DNA of 64,000 nucleotides, taken from assembly GCF_013184525.1 (NCBI RefSeq), contig NZ_JAAOIZ010000004.1:248001-312000 (forward strand), read 5' to 3'. This document shows, one piece after another, positions 26,701-34,049 of this stretch (position 1 is its first letter; every line of letters begins with the position of its first letter). The translations under genes were made by a program, and so were the position numbers. Source of the DNA: Chryseobacterium sp. LAM-KRS1. GTDB lineage: Bacteria > Bacteroidota > Bacteroidia > Flavobacteriales > Weeksellaceae. The notes beneath the pieces were generated by a model. The model did no database searches. It was given only the letters and a program-made list of their open reading frames with translations, and was not told where the DNA came from.

Positions 26701-26769
26701 GGCCACCAGAAAGATTAACGCTATTGGAATTAGCTTTTTAAATTTAAAAAAATTAATTTTGTGGTACAT
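23725..26769 (-). CDS. SusC/RagA-family TonB-linked outer-membrane transporter
   Basis: 1014 residues. It has a signal peptide of about 28 residues (ANQANA), an N-terminal carboxypeptidase-like regulatory domain (ISGVVLDQEGSPVEGAKIMV, about 45-110), a TonB-box region EEVTLVGYGSQKKSDLTGAV, and a plug with DNLMQGKIAGVRI, SIRGIGSIRSGSTPLFVVDGVP and ITVLKDASAAAIYGARGSNGV. The barrel ends ILGATVKF. There is no N-terminal signal-transduction (STN) domain and no sigma/anti-sigma pair beside it, so regulation must differ from ECF-controlled loci. It forms the import complex with the SusD protein downstream. Confidence 0.96.
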   Translation of the reverse strand: MYHKINFFKFKKLIPIALIFLVANQANAEGFTTISPVYSQVNETISGVVLDQEGSPVEGAKIMVVETGATAISDASGNFSISASIGQTLSVSYDGYEVQKIKIDGTSVSVRLKSKKAATSIEEVTLVGYGSQKKSDLTGAVSQLKAENFKEGMNISVDNLMQGKIAGVRIVQSSGEPGAVVNVSIRGIGSIRSGSTPLFVVDGVPLSNDAVSATSPNVGLGNAQAKNPLNFLNTSDIESITVLKDASAAAIYGARGSNGVVLVTTKRGKRGEPMFTYDTYLGFSSVIKKLDLLTADQYRAAGVDKLYDHGGNTDWQDEIYRNAVSQNHSVSFSKATETGNYFASISHMDQDGIVLNSGFKRTTARLNAEESFFDNKRLKVKVNLTASDIRETGIPNGGNAGSDGQVIIHALMANPTRSVYDQNGNFTNFNMNAHYNPLYLLSVYNDKTNTFRVLGNTEATLRILPGLNYKFNLGIDKTMSERNTTMYPNITDRTPKGMYVQANLDSYNILLEHYLTYDLSLNKHNFSLLGGFSYQKFKSTGTYFGVKDIAAQGAGIAPEINPGYSGTAFIPGAGYAQENELQSYFGRVNYNFDKKYLLTASLRADGSTRFGKNNKYGYFPSFAVGWTVSNENFLKDSQIINELKLRGSWGQTGNQEVPNKITQASSSLTQAAGYYLYDNLNLINGVAINRTVNPDLKWEVVEQTNIGTDFSLWKNKLYGSLEYYHKTTKDPILNIPSRPLSPTSTVWKNVDAQIVNKGFEFSLGSEIIKNENFTWNLDVNGATVNNVVKNLPVSAIYSGEVSGPGLSGVTANIYKNGYEAGSFYMLNYLGVDANGKYIYEDINGDGRIDQNDRKIFEGAIPNFTFGINSYMKYKRFDFAFSFIGQTGGYLVNNTALDLNINNLASDRNVLKNFYDSGVSFTNQPQLSSLYLEKSDFLRLNNVRLGYTFDMGQLKFLKSINLYVSAQNLFTITSYSGYDPLVDTNKQVGGNQSLGIDYTTYPSAKTFILGATVKF

Positions 26770-27096
26770 ATCATTAAGTAAATTGTAATAAACATTTGCT
26801 TAGTAAAAAGCCGCTGTTGTTCCCGCAACAGTGGTTTTTTTTTAACTCTTTTCACAGCTTATTTTCGGCATACAAAGTAAATTCATTTCCCCAAAAACTA
26901 TTTTAACATAATATTATCTTAAGATCAACAAAATATAAATATCCCAAAATGAGAAAATAATATCGTTTTAACTTTCAGAGTCTTACAAACAGTATCTTTT
27001 ACCGTATTTACATAATCTTAAAAATTTATTAACATAATATATAAATTATCTAAGGACAAGAGTCGCTAATTTCGCCATGACAAAATTTGAGTTATT
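26770..27096. other. Divergent intergenic region, susC / phospholipase C
   Basis: 327 bp of AT-rich DNA between divergent genes. It holds one strong hairpin (26811-26843) on the susC side and A/T-rich DNA beyond. A TAATTTCG near 27067 is a poor -7 candidate for the plus-strand gene. No small gene seen. Confidence 0.6.
26811..26843. terminator. Hairpin with T-runs in the susC leader
   Basis: CCGCTGTTG (26811-26819) and CAACAGTGG (26826-26834) pair, with nine T after it on the plus strand and five T after it on the minus strand. It is 42 nt upstream of the susC ATG. On the minus strand it would act inside the susC 5' leader, and on the plus strand it would end a transcript antisense to the start of susC. 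Confidence 0.55.
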
Positions 27097-28164
27097 ATGA
27101 AAAAGGCTGCCGTTTTTCTGTTATCCTTATCGCCCTATTTTTTGCTATGGGCACAGAGACAGAATCTGGATAATGTAAAGATGAATGAAATCCAGGTGAT
27201 CGGCTCCCATAACAGCTATAAGAAAGCAATCCTTCCTGAGGTTTATGATTTTCTGGCAAAAAAAGATTCATTACATTCCCTGCCTAAAATTCAATACGAG
27301 CATATCGCGATCCCGGAACAGCTGGATTTAGGATTACGGAACCTCGAACTTGATGTGTATGCAGACAGCAAAGGCGGAAAATATGCCCACCCGAAAATTT
27401 TAGATCTTGTCAAAACAAAACAACCTTTTGATCCGGAAGGGAAAATGAAAAAGCCGGGATACAAAATGATCCATATTACGGATATTGATTATCAGACCTG
27501 GTATTACACACTTGAAGAGTGTTTAAAGGATCTTAAAAAATGGTCCGATGCACACCCTGATCACGACCCTATATTCATTACCCTGGAACCTAAAGATGGC
27601 AGAGCCAACACATTCGGAACCGAACCGGAGCACTATACAAGCCAATTATTCGATGACCTTGATAACGAGCTTAAAAAGTACCTCGGTAAAAACAAGATCA
27701 TCACCCCGGATGATATTCGCGGATCCTATACCACATTGAACGAAGCAGTCCTTCACAAGAACTGGCCGACCGTAAAAAATGCCAAAGGAAAGTTTCTTTT
27801 TGTGCTGGATAACGACGGAGAAAACAGGGATCTCTATATCAAGGGACACGCTTCTTTATCGGGAAGAATGATATTCACTAATTCAGTACCCGGAACCCCG
27901 GAAGCTGCAGTATTGTTCAGGAATGATCCCGGTCCTGAAATCCGGGAACTCGTACTAAAAGGATACATTATCCGCACCAGGGCAGATGCAGATACTATGG
28001 AAGCGAGAGCCGGGGATTATTCAAGGTTTGAAAAAGCCAAAGCAAGCGGGGCACAAATAATTTCAACAGATTATTACTTACCCAGCAGTCTTTTTAAATC
28101 AGATTATAAGGTAAGTTTTGAAAACAATACTTATGAAAGAAAAAATCCGGTAAACGGACAATAA
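27097..28164 (+). CDS. Secreted Ca2+-dependent phosphoinositide phospholipase C
   Basis: 355 residues with a signal peptide (MKKAAVFLLSLSPYFLLWAQ). VIGSHNSYKKAI puts the first catalytic His at 38, and RNLELDVYAD and GYKMIHITDIDYQT follow in order; this is the PI-PLC-C1 / Ca2+-dependent phosphoinositide-specific phospholipase C family, with a TIM-barrel fold. It should cut phosphatidylinositol-type lipids to diacylglycerol and an inositol phosphate in the periplasm or outside the cell. It diverges from the SusCD operon and faces a secreted metallophosphoesterase, fitting sequential release of headgroup and phosphate. Confidence 0.85.
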   Translation: MKKAAVFLLSLSPYFLLWAQRQNLDNVKMNEIQVIGSHNSYKKAILPEVYDFLAKKDSLHSLPKIQYEHIAIPEQLDLGLRNLELDVYADSKGGKYAHPKILDLVKTKQPFDPEGKMKKPGYKMIHITDIDYQTWYYTLEECLKDLKKWSDAHPDHDPIFITLEPKDGRANTFGTEPEHYTSQLFDDLDNELKKYLGKNKIITPDDIRGSYTTLNEAVLHKNWPTVKNAKGKFLFVLDNDGENRDLYIKGHASLSGRMIFTNSVPGTPEAAVLFRNDPGPEIRELVLKGYIIRTRADADTMEARAGDYSRFEKAKASGAQIISTDYYLPSSLFKSDYKVSFENNTYERKNPVNGQ

Positions 28165-28187
28165 TTACACACGTTCACATTCATATC

Positions 28188-28226
28188 AAAGAAAAGCAGT
28201 CTTAGCATAAGGTTGCTTTCTTTTTA
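28188..28226 (+). terminator. Terminator of the phospholipase C gene
   Basis: An imperfect 14-bp stem (AAAGAAAAGCA... with TTGCTTTCTTT) has a 3-nt loop and a T-rich tail. Confidence 0.55.
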
Positions 28227-28292
28227 TTTTAAAAGATCTTTTAATAACGAAGGTTTGAGAAGCACGATTTAGTCATTCAACGTAAGATTCCT

Positions 28293-30086
28293 CTACAGTT
28301 TTTTTACTGATTGCTTTTTCAAATCAATTTCAAAATGATCAGCCGGATCTCCGTTTGAAAGCAGGGATAAGATTCTGAAGACAGACTTTAGCTTTAATAT
28401 AAAAGGATCCTTCGACTGATTTTGCTCAAAAGATTTTACCAGAACCTGATATTGCATCCATCTTTCCTTCGAAATATCCTTTCGTGCAAGTTCATCAGCA
28501 GACTGGAATTTATACAGGTCGAACAACAGATCCTCAAGATTCCATTTTTTGAACGAATGTATATTGATATTTTTAGGCAATGTATATTTTGAACCCTCAG
28601 AAAGCAAAAGCAACTCTTTCCCTGATAAGGATTTCCCTTTTTCAATAAAATCCTTTGGCCAGTCATCCGGGATCATCCGAAGGCGAACCAATTCCTTAAG
28701 ATGAAATAACATGAAATCATGGTAGGATTTTGTTTTCAGGATTTCTTTATTCCACAGGAGCTTCCCCGGAATTTTTTGCAATGCTTTGTATTCCTTTTCG
28801 TATAAAGGAAACAACTCATCAAAACGAGGAACTTCATGTAAAACTTCTGTCCTTACTTCCATTACATCCTGTGAATGAATGGTAAGCACTTTATAACCTG
28901 GTAAATAGGCTGCAAGAGAAGGAACCTGTATATTCACCAGCATCTTATCCCCTATTTTCCGTATCCCCGTATCATTGATATGCATGTGTCCTGCAAAATG
29001 AATCTGCAACCCGGCATCTGCAAAGTCTTTGGCTACTTCTTCTTCCGGAACCCTTTCCAGCTGCCATTTTTTCTCTCCTAAAAGATTTTTGATCTCATCT
29101 GTTGCCCCGTCATTAAAATCGATCATCGGGTAATGGGTAAAGGCAATCAGAGTTTTACCATTTCTTTCAGCTTCTTCTGCAATTTTCTTTACCCATTGGA
29201 TCAAATGCTTTTTATGCGTCAGAACATTATTATATCCTATACTTGCTCCGTTATAATTTCCGGGATCATCCGAGCCTTTATTGAGATTCTTGGGAATATA
29301 AGTGTTGCCATCAATAGCCATCATCCAAACACCATTTACCGGTTCTACCACATAGCTTAAGTCAGGGACTGAAAATCCTTTGGAGACTTCATACATCCTG
29401 TTAGGGTAATTGGCACATTTCATTGCATGATCATAGGAGTAGCCGGAATAAGAATAGCTGGCAAAAGGAGTACTCCAATACAGATTCCCTTTTTGCGGGT
29501 AAAAACCGAAATCTTTAAGTTCATTCAAAATCTCGAGATACCCCGATTCTGCAATGTCCTTCGTAATAATATTCCTTTTATTTTTTGACAGGGTTTTATT
29601 ACTGTAAATCCCCAATGCATTTCCATCGCTTCCTAAAAAATCATCTTTCCCTCCATCCTGATAAAATGGTCCGACAGGATCATGATTTCCCGTTGTTATG
29701 TAAAAATTAATCCCATACTTTTCATGATACGTCCTCAGAATCCGTTGCAACCCACGTATATTGTACGCTTGCCCGTCATCCGAAAAATCGCCGGGCATAG
29801 CAACAATCTTAATTCCTTTCACAGCAATATCATCCACCGCTTTCAGGAAGGCAAAATAATTTTCATTAAAAACTCGTGTGGAATGCAATTGAGCATCCAT
29901 TGTCCTCAAAATGGTAGCTTTTCCCGTTTTAGGATTAACAATTCCTTTAAAATCATGATCCGAAAAACTTCCATATACATCCTGAAAATGCACATCCGAA
30001 AGAAAAGCAATCTGCACCGGATTTTGTTGGGCAGATAAGCAAGTAAAAGCAATAAGTAAAATGGAGAAAATTCCTTTTTTTAACAT
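28293..30086 (-). CDS. Secreted metallophosphoesterase (calcineurin-like)
   Basis: 597 residues with a signal peptide ending SAQ. The dimetal motifs appear in order: D31-x-H33 (SDVH), GDFSDD with D100, GNHD with N134-H135, H318 in FTHYP and GHMH at 366-369. The C-terminal 200 residues are helical and typical of long periplasmic members that act on phosphodiesters or phosphomonoesters (sphingomyelinase-like or acid phosphatase-like). It converges with the phospholipase C gene, so both may act on the same lipid-derived phosphate esters. The enzyme class is firm; the substrate is inference. Confidence 0.88.
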   Translation of the reverse strand: MLKKGIFSILLIAFTCLSAQQNPVQIAFLSDVHFQDVYGSFSDHDFKGIVNPKTGKATILRTMDAQLHSTRVFNENYFAFLKAVDDIAVKGIKIVAMPGDFSDDGQAYNIRGLQRILRTYHEKYGINFYITTGNHDPVGPFYQDGGKDDFLGSDGNALGIYSNKTLSKNKRNIITKDIAESGYLEILNELKDFGFYPQKGNLYWSTPFASYSYSGYSYDHAMKCANYPNRMYEVSKGFSVPDLSYVVEPVNGVWMMAIDGNTYIPKNLNKGSDDPGNYNGASIGYNNVLTHKKHLIQWVKKIAEEAERNGKTLIAFTHYPMIDFNDGATDEIKNLLGEKKWQLERVPEEEVAKDFADAGLQIHFAGHMHINDTGIRKIGDKMLVNIQVPSLAAYLPGYKVLTIHSQDVMEVRTEVLHEVPRFDELFPLYEKEYKALQKIPGKLLWNKEILKTKSYHDFMLFHLKELVRLRMIPDDWPKDFIEKGKSLSGKELLLLSEGSKYTLPKNINIHSFKKWNLEDLLFDLYKFQSADELARKDISKERWMQYQVLVKSFEQNQSKDPFILKLKSVFRILSLLSNGDPADHFEIDLKKQSVKKL

Positions 30087-30162
30087 GGTAAAAATAACCC
30101 GAAAATTAGAAGATTATTTTTGGAATTGATTTAAGGGAATTTTAAATAATTGTGAAAAAAAT

Positions 30163-30969
30163 TCATTCTTCCAATTTAGCATTTTGACCTGCATAATTCT
30201 CTAATATTCCTTCAGAAACATCTTTTAAAGCTTTTTCATTTTTAGGATGTTTCCCATAACTTGTAAAAAATTCTACATGATTTTTACTTTTATCATACCA
30301 TACTTTACCTAAGCTATTATCAACATTAAGTGTATCAGGTCTATTGATCCGCTTAAAATATCTAAAATCATGTGGATTCATTGCAACCACTTTCACTTGA
30401 GGACCAAGATCACTGCTATCTGTGGCAATATATCTATCTCCGTCCCAATACATATATTTTTTTTCTATATCTAGTTTTCCTTCAGATATAATCCCTAAAG
30501 AACCTGTCAGCTCATCATCATATTTCTTATTATTTGAAAAAATAACCCCTCCTGTAACCAGAAAAATAACGAATGCCATTTCTACAATTCCAGGTCCATT
30601 TTTCTTAATAAAATCTGGCATTGTAAAAATTGGCTTATTAATAATTGTAATTACAATTTTTGAAATTGCATGTTGAATAGAATACTCAATTGTTTTCCAT
30701 TCGGAACAATAATCTTTAAATGTATCATACCCAAGATATTTACTTAGGTTATCCAAAACCGGTCTTTTTATATTATACTCTTCTTCTTTTTCAACTATTG
30801 CTTTATAATAATTTTCAAAAGACTTATAGCTCAGCGGCTCAAATTCATCCTTTAAAATTTGCTCAAGATGTAGCAAGATTCCATTAAATGATGTTTCTAC
30901 TGCTTCTTTTGACGCTTTTTCGAAGACATCTTCCAACAGTTTTTTTCTCTCCGATAAAAATTTTGCCAT
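30163..30969 (-). CDS. Single-pass membrane protein of unknown function, shared-operator gene
   Basis: 268 residues. Residues 1-95 are soluble and helical (FLSERKKLLEDVFEKAS, then SYKSFENYYKAIVEKEEEYN, YLGYDTFKDYC), a module I believe recurs in flavobacterial proteins but whose function I do not know. One membrane helix lies at about 126-145. The remaining 120 residues are beta-rich and probably periplasmic, with YMYWDGDRYIA and GKVWYDKSKNHVEFF. Its promoter holds the same inverted repeat, at the same distance from the -7 region, as the ten-gene run starting at 34050, so both are probably controlled together. A sensor, or a partner of that run, is possible (inference). Confidence 0.72.
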   Translation of the reverse strand: MAKFLSERKKLLEDVFEKASKEAVETSFNGILLHLEQILKDEFEPLSYKSFENYYKAIVEKEEEYNIKRPVLDNLSKYLGYDTFKDYCSEWKTIEYSIQHAISKIVITIINKPIFTMPDFIKKNGPGIVEMAFVIFLVTGGVIFSNNKKYDDELTGSLGIISEGKLDIEKKYMYWDGDRYIATDSSDLGPQVKVVAMNPHDFRYFKRINRPDTLNVDNSLGKVWYDKSKNHVEFFTSYGKHPKNEKALKDVSEGILENYAGQNAKLEE

Positions 30970-31010
30970 ATAACAATTTTTTGAAAAATTAAACAGTTTA
31001 CAACTAAAAA

Positions 31011-31030
31011 CCTTACGGTTTTCCGTACTA
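31011..31030 (-). promoter_or_regulatory. TACGG-N4-CCGTA operator, copy A
   Basis: On the minus strand the site reads TACGGAAAACCGTAAGG, a perfect 5-4-5 inverted repeat plus AGG. A -7-like TAATTTTT begins exactly 19 nt after AGG, with TTG 9 nt before that box; the ATG of the 268-residue gene follows. The same arrangement occurs at 33984-34000. Confidence 0.7.
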
Positions 31031-31061
31031 AAACTTTCCAGAAACTTTCCAAAAACTTTCT
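31031..31061 (-). repeat. Three direct repeats at an 11-bp period
   Basis: AAACTTTCC at 31031 and 31042 and AAACTTTCT at 31053. On the minus strand these are GGAAAGTTT units lying just upstream of operator copy A, on one face of the helix. An additional activator site is the likely reading. Confidence 0.5.
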
Positions 31062-31162
31062 AACACTCACTTTCTTCATTGTTGGATATTTGCTCCAGAA
31101 ATCAGTGACAAACAAAACATTACAATAACAAAAATACAAAACTGATTTCTAAATCACCAGAT

Positions 31163-31212
31163 AAAACGGAAGAAAACTCCGGGTTGGGAAGCGGATGTTT
31201 CTCTTCCGTTTT
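31163..31212 (+). other. Long-loop hairpin of unknown role
   Basis: AAAACGGAAGA (31163-31173) pairs perfectly over 11 bp with TCTTCCGTTTT (31202-31212), with a 28-nt G-rich loop between. A short T-run follows the 3' arm. No gene ends nearby on either strand, so it may belong to a small RNA or be a remnant. Confidence 0.35.
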
Positions 31213-31332
31213 TGAAGGTTCTACTTCCCTTAAAAAATAAGAAGCGCTTCGAAATTTTAACTGTGTACAGCTCGTGATATATACATCTGCGAGAGGAAGA
31301 AAAACAATTTCAACTTCAAAATTTTTACAACA

Positions 31333-31530
31333 ATGTTACAACTAATATTGATGCTACTGGGATTAGCATTTTCAAATAATAATGCAAACACGACAACATG
31401 TCCAAACAATAACGGAAACCAAATTATAACACTAGGAGGAGCTACGGATCCTATTGGAGGAACAGATCCAGGAGGATCAGAAGGTGATACAGGAGGAGAA
31501 ACAGGTACAACTCTTCCTCCCAAAAAATAA
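31333..31530 (+). CDS. Small secreted or anchored Gly/Thr-rich peptide
   Basis: 65 residues. A hydrophobic N-terminus (MLQLILMLLGLAFS) is followed by an Asn/Thr stretch with one Cys (NTTTCPNNNGNQ) and a Gly/Thr/Asp-rich tail ending PPKK. No domain is recognised. The hydrophobic start suggests export or membrane insertion. It is separated from the histidine kinase gene by a strong terminator and 47 nt. Since the kinase has a periplasmic TPR region, a role of this peptide as its ligand or decoy is conceivable, but nothing in the sequence proves it. Confidence 0.5.
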   Translation: MLQLILMLLGLAFSNNNANTTTCPNNNGNQIITLGGATDPIGGTDPGGSEGDTGGETGTTLPPKK

Positions 31531-31536
31531 GATTAT

Positions 31537-31564
31537 AACCACTCTTTTATAGAGTGGTTTTTTC
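31537..31564 (+). terminator. Terminator between the small peptide and histidine kinase genes
   Basis: AACCACTCT and AGAGTGGTT form a perfect 9-bp stem with a 5-nt loop, followed by TTTTTT. It ends 13 nt before the kinase ATG, leaving little room for a separate kinase promoter. Confidence 0.8.
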
Positions 31565-31576
31565 TATTTTAGTAAA

Positions 31577-33232
31577 ATGATACGAAATTTATTATTTTCC
31601 CTTTTTTCTTTATGTCTCATTGCTTCATGCAGGGATACACTTGAAACAAATAGTAACACAGCAAAAGCTGATAAGTTATACGAAGAGGGTGTTAACCTTC
31701 TTGAAAAAAATGACGTTAAATCTTATTTAAAACTCCAGGAAGCAATAGGCTATTATAGCAAGGAAAATGATTTTTCTAATATTTCTAAAAGTTTGATTGT
31801 TCAAGCAAACGCTCAAAAAAATAGAGGTGATTTTTTAGGTGCTGAATCTACATTAGTAGAAGCTCTAAAAATGATGAAGGACGACGATGAGAGCCTTTAT
31901 GCACTATATGATACGATGGGTAATTTAAAGTTAAATCAAAACCAGTATTTTCAAGCAATTCAATGGTATGAAAAAGCTCTTTCAGTCATGATTGAATCAG
32001 AAGAAAAAAGATTAAGTATATTGAATAATAAATCTGTGGCGGAGTACAAATTAGGAAAATATAAACAAGCATTAGATATTTTACAAAAAATAGATTTATC
32101 AAGCCTTTCAAATTTAAACTTAAAAAATAGAATCAAAGATAATATTGAATATATAAAATGGCTTGATAATAATAGTAATAATGCAGAGGCTCAAAATAGT
32201 ATAGAGAAAATACTTAAGCTTAAATTAGAAAATAATGACTTTTGGGGTGCTAATTCAAGCTACTCACATTTAGCTGAAATTAATAAAAAAAACAACCCAG
32301 AAAAATCCCTTTATTATGCAAATAAAATGCTAGAAATAGCTAAAAAAAATAAAAGCCCAGAAGATAGATTAGAAGCTATGGAAAAGATAATTTATGTTGA
32401 TAGGCCGGTAAATACAATCCGACATTTTCAAATATATAAGAAACTATCTGATAGTATACAAACAAGTCGTAATGATTACACAAATAAATTTGCTTTTATA
32501 AAATATGAAAACACAAAAGTAAAGGCCGAAAAAGCTGAAAAAGAAAATCAACTATTAACACTTTCTCTAGTTTTAGCAACATTTGTTGCGGTATTTATTG
32601 TAGTTGTCTTGTTATATAAGAAGAGACAAAAACAACTTGAACAAGAAAAAGAGCTAGAAGTAAAAAACACTCAACTTAAACTCTCCAAAAAAGTACACGA
32701 TGTAGTAGCAAACGGTATCTATCAGGTGATGACCAAGATTGAAAACCAGGAAAGCTTTAGCAAAGACGAGGCACTTGATGAATTGGAATTTGTTTATGAA
32801 AAATCAAGGGATATCTCCTATGAAAAGACCGATCTTACTAATAATGAGAAGAATTTTAATGAAAAAATATCGGAACTTATAGGCTCCTTTAATAATGATA
32901 CTGTAAAAACCTATCTTGCCGGAAACGATGCAAGCATATGGAAGGGATTACAAGAATCAACCCTGACAGAAGTATACCAGATTGTACGTGAATTACTCGT
33001 AAATATGAAAAAACATAGCCGGGCAGACCGGGTGGTTTTCAGATTTGAAAGGGAAAATGAACTGATCAAAATTTACTATACCGATAATGGAATTGGCATT
33101 CCCGGAAATATTATATATAAAAATGGGCTGTCGTCTACGGTTTCCCGTATAGAAACAATCGAAGGAGAAATTATTTTTGACACCAAAACCGAAAAAGGAT
33201 TGAAGATCAACATTTCATTTCCTGTTTCCTAA
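31577..33232 (+). CDS. TPR-containing sensor histidine kinase with lipobox start
   Basis: 551 residues. The signal-like start has the lipobox LIASC (Cys18). Residues 30-300 are helical TPR-type repeats, predicted periplasmic. One membrane helix (326-347) is followed by a coiled coil and a HisKA_3/DegS-like dimerisation helix with the likely phospho-acceptor H374 (KKVHDVVANG). The ATPase domain has an N box at 471-480 (RELLVNMKKH) and DNGIGIPG at 503-510. This is a NarX/DegS-type kinase sensing through TPRs. A lipid-anchored N-terminus plus a membrane helix would tether the sensor domain at both ends, which is unusual. It lies 12 nt upstream of its response regulator. Confidence 0.88.
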   Translation: MIRNLLFSLFSLCLIASCRDTLETNSNTAKADKLYEEGVNLLEKNDVKSYLKLQEAIGYYSKENDFSNISKSLIVQANAQKNRGDFLGAESTLVEALKMMKDDDESLYALYDTMGNLKLNQNQYFQAIQWYEKALSVMIESEEKRLSILNNKSVAEYKLGKYKQALDILQKIDLSSLSNLNLKNRIKDNIEYIKWLDNNSNNAEAQNSIEKILKLKLENNDFWGANSSYSHLAEINKKNNPEKSLYYANKMLEIAKKNKSPEDRLEAMEKIIYVDRPVNTIRHFQIYKKLSDSIQTSRNDYTNKFAFIKYENTKVKAEKAEKENQLLTLSLVLATFVAVFIVVVLLYKKRQKQLEQEKELEVKNTQLKLSKKVHDVVANGIYQVMTKIENQESFSKDEALDELEFVYEKSRDISYEKTDLTNNEKNFNEKISELIGSFNNDTVKTYLAGNDASIWKGLQESTLTEVYQIVRELLVNMKKHSRADRVVFRFERENELIKIYYTDNGIGIPGNIIYKNGLSSTVSRIETIEGEIIFDTKTEKGLKINISFPVS

Positions 33233-33244
33233 AAACTAAAAAGA

Positions 33245-33910
33245 ATGTTCAAAAAAATTTTAATCGCTGAAGACCATGAAAGTATTAATCTTTCGGTACA
33301 AAAAACACTGGAAGACCTCAACATTCCGAATGTTGATTATGTATATTACTGTGATGATGCATTGGCAAAGGTTCATAAATCCATTCGGGAAAATGAACCT
33401 TACGACCTGTTGATCACTGATTTGTATTATGAAGAAGATCACCGGCAGCAAAACATTAAAGACGGAAGAGATCTTATCCAACAAATAAAGGCACTTCAGC
33501 CTTCCCTTAAAGTCATTGTCTTTTCCGCCGAACACAAATCCGGAATCATCGATTCTCTTTTCAAAGACTATCATATCAATGGATATGTTCGTAAAGCAAG
33601 AAACGATTCCAAAGAGCTGAAAAAATCAATTGCATCTGTTTACATTAATGAAAATTATCTGTCTCTTGATTTAAAGCAGGAAATAAAAAAACTAAATAGT
33701 TATGAGTTTTCTGCGTATGAAATTACACTCGTTTCCCTTCTTTCAAAAGGGGTTCTGCAAAAAAACATTCCTGATCTCCTACAGGAAAAAAACATAAAGC
33801 CTAACAGTTTAAGCAGTGTTGAAAAAAAATTGAACAGCTTAAAAGAAGATCTTGAGGTAACCAGCAACGAACAACTGGTTGCATTTTGCAAAGACATCGG
33901 AATTATTTAA
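33245..33910 (+). CDS. Response regulator, divergent DNA-binding domain
   Basis: 221 residues. The receiver domain has E9-D10, phospho-acceptor D59 (LLITDLYYEE), S94 and K117. The C-terminal 65 residues are helical, FSAYEITLVSLLSKGVLQKN then SLSSVEKKLNSLKEDL. They align loosely with a LuxR/NarL helix-turn-helix (a degenerate GerE pattern with the recognition helix near SLSSVEKKLNSL). It is partner of the kinase just upstream. It likely binds the TACGG-N4-CCGTA sites: one lies 74 nt past its stop and one upstream of the gene at 30969. The pairing is inference from position. Confidence 0.87.
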   Translation: MFKKILIAEDHESINLSVQKTLEDLNIPNVDYVYYCDDALAKVHKSIRENEPYDLLITDLYYEEDHRQQNIKDGRDLIQQIKALQPSLKVIVFSAEHKSGIIDSLFKDYHINGYVRKARNDSKELKKSIASVYINENYLSLDLKQEIKKLNSYEFSAYEITLVSLLSKGVLQKNIPDLLQEKNIKPNSLSSVEKKLNSLKEDLEVTSNEQLVAFCKDIGII

Positions 33911-33941
33911 AAAACAAATTTTCCATCCCGATTTAATATAG

Positions 33942-33968
33942 CCTTTCATTTTTTTGAAAGGTTTTTTT
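33942..33968 (+). terminator. Terminator of the kinase-regulator operon
   Basis: CCTTTCA and TGAAAGG pair around a T-loop, followed by seven T. Confidence 0.75.
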
Positions 33969-33983
33969 GTTTTTTGCCCGTTT

Positions 33984-34027
33984 TACGGATTCCCGTAAGG
34001 ATTGGTTTTGAAAGGGTTATACTTTTG
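33984..34027 (+). promoter_or_regulatory. TACGG-N4-CCGTA operator, copy B, with promoter
   Basis: TACGGATTCCCGTAAGG is a 5-4-5 inverted repeat plus AGG. The -7 box TACTTTTG (34020-34027) starts exactly 19 nt after AGG, and TTG lies 9 nt before it, as at copy A. The placement just upstream of the -33 region suits an activator. The ATG follows at 34050. Confidence 0.75.
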
Positions 34028-34049
34028 GAATGTTAAATAAAAAACAATC

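Larger units (their letters stand above)
30970..31332. other. Regulatory intergenic region with repeats and a hairpin
   Basis: 363 bp without a gene. It holds the TACGG inverted repeat (31013-31026), three 11-bp-phased AAACTTTC repeats (31031-31060), a long-loop hairpin (31163-31212) and a 10-bp palindrome GAAGCGCTTC (31241-31250). Overlapping minus-strand frames are out of frame with real genes and not protein-like. Confidence 0.6.

Noticed and set aside
30897..31139. 80-residue minus-strand frame
   Set aside because: It overlaps the 268-residue gene in another frame and covers the operator repeats; the sequence is not protein-like.
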